From: Paraburkholderia hospita
GTDB lineage: Bacteria > Pseudomonadota > Gammaproteobacteria > Burkholderiales > Burkholderiaceae
Length of the DNA: 64,000 nt
Direction: 5' to 3'
Assembly: GCF_002902965.1 (NCBI RefSeq)
Contig: NZ_CP026106.1
Span: 310,001 to 374,000 of the forward strand
How positions within the stretch are numbered: position 1 is the stretch's first letter; each line of letters begins with the position of its first letter. A model generated the notes under the pieces. The model saw only the letters and a list, made by a program, of their open reading frames with translations, did no database searches and had not been told where the DNA came from. Shown one piece after another: positions 60,278-64,000 of this stretch. Both the position numbers and the translations under genes were made by a program.

Positions 60278-61732
60278 ATGAAAACGATCGTAGCCAAAGC
60301 GCTCGCCGTTGCCGCCGCCATGACGCTCGCCGCGTGCGCCGTGCAGCCCGAGACACATGCGGACTTGCCGCAGACGGTGAAGACCGTCGCCCCGGACGCA
60401 TGGAGCGTCGACGCGCCGAAAGATACCGTGGATGCTGACCAGTGGTGGTCGCAATTCGGCGACCCGGCGATGCATAAGCTCGTGGACATCGTGCTCAACG
60501 ACAACCTCGACGTGAAAGCCGCTGTCGAGCGCGTGAAGCAGGCGCAGCAGGTCACGAAGCAGCAGCGCGCAGCACTCGCGCCGCAACTCGACGCGGGCGC
60601 GACGGCTGCGTATGAGCGGCAGAACACGCCGCCGCCGCTTGGCTATGTGAAGCAGGCGGGTATCGGCTTGACGGCTTCGTGGCAGCCGGATGTATTCGGC
60701 GGCGAACGCCTTGCGGTGCTCGCGGCGCAGGCGCAGGTGTCGGGGCGTCAATCGGCGCTGAACGAATTGCGGCTCGCGCTGGCCGCGAATGCGGCCGCCG
60801 CGTATATCGACTTGCGCTGGGCGCAGTCGCAATTGCAAATCGTCAACGACAACGAGGAAATCCGCGCTCGCGCGCTGAAGCTCACGCAACAGCGGCTCAA
60901 ATACGGGCTGTCGACGCAGCTCGACGTGGCGCGCGCGCAGAACCAGTTGCAGGATTTGCAGGCGCAGCTTCCGAAGATCCGCTCGGACATTCAGCACGAC
61001 ATGAGTCTGATCGCCGTGTACTCGGGACGCACGCCGGAAAGCGTCGACAGCCTGTTGCTCAGCGAGGCGCATCCCATTCCCGTGCCTGCGCAAAGCGTGC
61101 CGCAGACGCTGCCGTCCGAAGCGCTGCTGCGCCGGCCTGATGTGCGCACCGCCTACGCAACCGTCGAGCAGCGCGCGGCCGAAGTGGGCGTCGCTCGAGC
61201 GGACCGCTATCCGAAGTTCAATCTGAGCCTGACCGACGGCATTCTCGCGTCGTCGTATCTCGGCCTGCCGACGTTGACGGACAACCTCTTTAGCGCGGCG
61301 TTGAACGCGACGAGCCCGATCTTCAACGCGGGCCGCATTACCGCGCACATCGAGCAGAACGAGAGCCGCATGCGCGAATCGCAACTCGGCTTGCAGCAGA
61401 CGATGCTGAACGCGCTGAAGGAAATCGAGGACACGCGCAGCGATCTCGTCAACGGCGACGCGCAGGTCGAGAAACTCGGTGGCGCGCTCGGTGCGTCGGG
61501 GCAGGCGCTGAAACTTTCCACTGAGCTGTACAAGGGCGGCGCGTCGAGCTTCCTCGATGTACTCGATGCGCAAGAGGCCTATCTGCGCGACGCGGAATCG
61601 TTGAATCAGGCGAAGCGCGAGCATGCGCAGGCGGCTGTTGCGCTGTATCGGTCGCTCGGCGGTGGCTGGGATGTGCCGGCCAATAGCGATGTTGCGAAGG
61701 CGAAGCCATCGACGGATGTCGCGTCTAACTAA
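60278..61732 (+). CDS. Outer-membrane efflux lipoprotein (NodT family)
   Basis: A 484-residue TolC-like channel. The signal has a lipobox (AMTLAAC) near residue 20, so the mature protein is lipidated. Two OEP repeats follow (about residues 50-240 and 260-460), e.g. QLDVARAQNQLQDLQAQLPK and SSFLDVLDAQEAYLRDAESL. The ATG at 60278 gives MKTIVAKALAVAAAM; a few more upstream codons are open but not needed. Last gene of the emr operon. Confidence 0.92.
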   Translation: MKTIVAKALAVAAAMTLAACAVQPETHADLPQTVKTVAPDAWSVDAPKDTVDADQWWSQFGDPAMHKLVDIVLNDNLDVKAAVERVKQAQQVTKQQRAALAPQLDAGATAAYERQNTPPPLGYVKQAGIGLTASWQPDVFGGERLAVLAAQAQVSGRQSALNELRLALAANAAAAYIDLRWAQSQLQIVNDNEEIRARALKLTQQRLKYGLSTQLDVARAQNQLQDLQAQLPKIRSDIQHDMSLIAVYSGRTPESVDSLLLSEAHPIPVPAQSVPQTLPSEALLRRPDVRTAYATVEQRAAEVGVARADRYPKFNLSLTDGILASSYLGLPTLTDNLFSAALNATSPIFNAGRITAHIEQNESRMRESQLGLQQTMLNALKEIEDTRSDLVNGDAQVEKLGGALGASGQALKLSTELYKGGASSFLDVLDAQEAYLRDAESLNQAKREHAQAAVALYRSLGGGWDVPANSDVAKAKPSTDVASN

Positions 61733-61755
61733 ATCGAAATGAAGCGGAATGAAAG

Positions 61756-61775
61756 TGCCTCGTTTGCGCGAGGCA
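61756..61775. terminator. Weak hairpin after the efflux operon
   Basis: TGCCTCG and CGAGGCA form a 7-bp stem with a 6-base loop, 24 bases past the channel gene stop. No T-run follows. Confidence 0.35.
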
Positions 61776-61808
61776 TCGAAGCGTAGTCCTTCAACCTGAG
61801 GAATAGCG

Positions 61809-62993
61809 ATGAATGCTCGCGATATTGTGATTGCCCATCCCGTCCGCACGCCGATTGGCGCATTCGGCGGGTCGTTGAAAGAAGTGCCTGCCGTGCAGCT
61901 GGGCGCGGCTGTGGTGCGCGAGACGCTGCGGCGCGGCGGGCTCGATGCGAAGGCGTTGTCGTCGGTGGTGATGGGTAACGTCGTGCAGGCGGGGAACAAG
62001 ATGAACCCTGCGCGCCAGGCGGCGATCGGCGGCGGCGTGCCCGTGTCGGTGCCAGCGTTGACGGTGAACCGCGTGTGTGGATCGGGCGCGCAGGCGATCG
62101 TGTCGGCGGCGCAGGAGATCGCGCTCGGACTCGGCGATGTGGCTGTCGCGGGCGGCATGGAGAACATGGACCGCGCGCCGTATCTGCTCGAAAGCGGACG
62201 CTGGGGCAACCGCATGGGTAATGCGCAAGTGCACGACAGCATGCTGCGCGACGGCCTCGTCGATGCGTTCTCGAACGAGCACTCCGGCTGGCACACGGAA
62301 GACCTCGTGAGCAAGGCCGAACTGACGCGCGCCGCGCAGGATGAATGGGCGGCGCGCTCGCAGCAGCGCTTTGCTGCCGCGCAGGAGCGGGGTGTGTTCG
62401 ACGCGGAACTGGTCGCCGTCGAAATCGCGGGGCGCAAGGGCGCGGTGCAGTTCGCGCGCGACGAGCAGCCGCGTCCCGACACGACGATCGAGACGCTCAC
62501 GAAACTGCGCCCCGCGTTTCGTCCCGATGGCACGATCACGGCGGGCAATGCGCCAGGCCTCAATAGCGGTGCAGCGGCGATGATCGTCGCGGGGCGTGAC
62601 TATGCGGAGGTGCATGGCATTGAAGCGTCCGCGCGTCTGGTTTCGTTCGGCATCGCAGCCGTCGAGCCGGGCATGTTCGGTCTCGGTCCTGTGCCCGCCG
62701 TGCAGATCGCGCTCGAACGCGCGGGCTGGAAACTCGGCGACGTGGAACGTGTCGAGATCAACGAGGCGTTTGCTGCCGTGCCGCTTGCCGTTGCGCAGAA
62801 GCTGGGGCTGGCGCTCGACATAGTGAATGTCGAAGGCGGCGCGATTGCGCATGGTCATCCCATCGGCGCAACGGGCGCGGTGCTCACGACGCGCCTCATC
62901 CATTCGATGCGCCGCGATGGCCTCAAGCGCGGCATCGTGACGTTGTGCATCGGCGGCGGGCAGGGCATTGCGCTCGCGCTGGAAATTATCTGA
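61809..62993 (+). CDS. Acetyl-CoA C-acyltransferase (thiolase)
   Basis: A 394-residue thiolase that condenses two acetyl-CoA or cleaves beta-ketoacyl-CoA. All catalytic residues are visible: C90 (VNRVCGSGAQA), H350 (AHGHPIGATG) and C380 (VTLCIGGGQG). The length is normal for PhaA/AtoB/PcaF-type enzymes. It could serve PHA synthesis, fat degradation or the last beta-ketoadipate step; the sequence alone does not decide. It stands about 48 kb from the pca genes, so the name pcaF is not assigned. Confidence 0.92.
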   Translation: MNARDIVIAHPVRTPIGAFGGSLKEVPAVQLGAAVVRETLRRGGLDAKALSSVVMGNVVQAGNKMNPARQAAIGGGVPVSVPALTVNRVCGSGAQAIVSAAQEIALGLGDVAVAGGMENMDRAPYLLESGRWGNRMGNAQVHDSMLRDGLVDAFSNEHSGWHTEDLVSKAELTRAAQDEWAARSQQRFAAAQERGVFDAELVAVEIAGRKGAVQFARDEQPRPDTTIETLTKLRPAFRPDGTITAGNAPGLNSGAAAMIVAGRDYAEVHGIEASARLVSFGIAAVEPGMFGLGPVPAVQIALERAGWKLGDVERVEINEAFAAVPLAVAQKLGLALDIVNVEGGAIAHGHPIGATGAVLTTRLIHSMRRDGLKRGIVTLCIGGGQGIALALEII

Positions 62994-63014
62994 CGCGGTT
63001 TTCGTTGCTGTTCT

Positions 63015-63053
63015 GATGCCCGCAGCGGGACACGCAAGTCCGCTGCGGGCATC
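63015..63053 (+). terminator. Stem-loop after thiolase gene
   Basis: GATGCCCGCAGCGG and CCGCTGCGGGCATC form a perfect 14-bp stem with an 11-base loop, 22 bases after the stop. Only short T content follows, so it may act with Rho or as an mRNA end protector. Confidence 0.6.
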
Positions 63054-63116
63054 GTCGATTTGCGACATACTGCATGCGCATGGCGTACGCCACGCAAACG
63101 GACCAATGGAGGAGCA

Positions 63117-64000
63117 ATGCGAATTCTCGTAGTGGGCGCGGGCGCTGTGGGCGGATACTTCGGCGGACGTCTTGTGCAGGCGGGCCGCGATGTCACATTT
63201 CTCGTGCGCGAAAAGCGCGCTGAAGAACTGCGGCACTTCGGGCTCGTCATTAAAAGTCCGCGCGGCGATGTGACATTGCGCGACGTGAAGACCGTGCTCG
63301 CGGATCAGATCGCGCAGCCATACGATCTCGTGCTGTTGAGCTGCAAGGCGTATAACCTGGACGATGCGATTGAATCGTTCGAATCCGCTGTCGGCGAATC
63401 GACGATGATCCTGCCCGTGCTGAACGGAATGCGTCATATCGATGTGCTCAAGCAGCGATTCGGCGCGACGAAGGTATTGGGCGGGCAGTGCGTGATCGCC
63501 GCGACGCTGAATCGTGAGCGCGAAATCGTGCATCTGAACGACATGCATGCGATCGGCTTCGGCGAGCTCGGCGGTGGGCTGAGCGAGCGCGTGCAAGCGG
63601 TTGCGTCGGCGTTCGATGGTGCGGGCTTCGACTCGACGGCGTCCGACAACATCCTTCAGCAGATGTGGGAAAAGTGGGTGTTCCTCGCGACGCTTGCGGC
63701 CAACACCTGTTTGCACCGTGCCGCGATCGGCGACATTCTGAAGACACCGGATGGGCGGCGTGTGATCGAAGGCATATTGGCCGAATGCAAGGCGGTCGCG
63801 GCGGCGAACGGTTATGCCATCGGCGAGGCGTCCAATGCGCGTGCGCAGACCATTCTGTTTGCGGATGGCTCGGCGTTGACGGCGTCGATGCTGCGCGATA
63901 TCGAAGGGCAGTCGCGGATCGAGGCCGATCATATCGTCGGCGATCTGATTGCGCGTGGCGGCGAGGCGCAGAAGGACGGCGTGTTGTCGCTGCTGCGTAT
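63117..64000 (+). CDS. 2-dehydropantoate 2-reductase-like protein (3' truncated by window edge)
   Basis: At least 294 residues are visible before the window ends. The N-terminal Rossmann motif ILVVGAGAVGGYFGG binds NADPH. VLLSCKAYNLDDAIE holds the catalytic Lys region, and NGMRHIDVL and KWVFLATLAANTCL are typical of the ApbA/PanE fold. GGAGGAG lies 5 bases before the ATG. The family reduces ketopantoate in CoA synthesis, but many paralogues have other substrates; the loose match argues for a paralogue. It may be cotranscribed with genes beyond the edge. Confidence 0.85.
   Translation, partial: MRILVVGAGAVGGYFGGRLVQAGRDVTFLVREKRAEELRHFGLVIKSPRGDVTLRDVKTVLADQIAQPYDLVLLSCKAYNLDDAIESFESAVGESTMILPVLNGMRHIDVLKQRFGATKVLGGQCVIAATLNREREIVHLNDMHAIGFGELGGGLSERVQAVASAFDGAGFDSTASDNILQQMWEKWVFLATLAANTCLHRAAIGDILKTPDGRRVIEGILAECKAVAAANGYAIGEASNARAQTILFADGSALTASMLRDIEGQSRIEADHIVGDLIARGGEAQKDGVLSLLR

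Noticed and set aside
61809..62993. Assignment of the thiolase as pcaF
   Set aside because: It is far from the pca operon, and thiolases of this length serve several pathways; sequence alone does not decide.
60248..63932. Very long minus-strand open frames (771 and 713 codons) opposite the efflux channel, thiolase and reductase genes
   Set aside because: Arg/His-rich shadow translations caused by GC-rich codon bias; the plus strand encodes recognisable families over the same bases.

Overview
The window is GC-rich, densely coded DNA of a Burkholderiales type. Gene content points to Paraburkholderia, Caballeronia or Burkholderia sensu lato: a pobA/pca aromatic pathway, a phasin, a family resembling DUF3005, paired MarR genes beside an EmrAB-OMP pump, and the long palindromic intergenic repeats often seen in this group. 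The genus is inferred from content, not from a marker gene. No rRNA, tRNA, CRISPR array, transposase or phage gene was seen. Two genes run off the edges: the first ABC permease at the left and a ketopantoate-reductase-like gene at the right.

Layout. 1-3.4 kb: two ABC permeases and an IlvD/Edd sugar-acid dehydratase form one operon. 3.4-9 kb: an atypical SDR, two small hypothetical genes, a serine acetyltransferase, an AraC regulator with an EamA exporter, and folE. 9-15.7 kb: 4-hydroxybenzoate/protocatechuate catabolism, with a LysR gene divergent from pobA followed by pcaI-pcaJ-pcaB-pcaD-pcaC. pcaGH and pcaF are not in the window. 15.7-22.4 kb: a branched-chain-amino-acid type ABC transporter (fused LivH-LivM permease, LivG, LivF, then a binding protein). 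Two copies of a ~657 bp inverted-repeat element flank its permease and ATPase genes. Its position after the pca genes suggests, but does not prove, an aromatic substrate.

22.4-31.2 kb: a Lys/Ala-rich histone-like protein, an omega-amino-acid:pyruvate aminotransferase with a divergent MocR regulator, two membrane diguanylate cyclases, a single-pass membrane protein and a LysE exporter. 31.2-41.5 kb: a SulP-STAS transporter, glyoxalase I, a Tat-exported subunit plus GMC dehydrogenase pair, a ribbon-helix-helix protein, a PAS-GGDEF protein, a LysR/GST pair, and an unusual fusion of PNPOx-like, ferredoxin-reductase and [2Fe-2S] domains. 41.5-47.2 kb: a compact operon (DUF4142, cupredoxin, ECF sigma factor, Cys-rich secreted protein), then a MarR-ClC unit and an HPP-CBS membrane protein.

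47.5-56.4 kb: a phasin, then a conserved but poorly characterised set: a zinc metallopeptidase, a 1141-aa transglutaminase-DUF2126 protein, a circularly permuted ATP-grasp/alpha-E fusion, and a second transglutaminase. It looks like a peptide or amide-bond forming and processing system and is the best candidate for an undescribed biological system here. 56.4-61.7 kb: two tandem MarR paralogues and an emrA-emrB-NodT tripartite efflux operon. A 12-bp palindrome (GTGCATAYGCAC) lies before or over the start of marR1, marR2 and emrA. The window ends with a thiolase and the partial ketopantoate reductase.

All calls come from reading the translated sequence and motifs. No database search was run.
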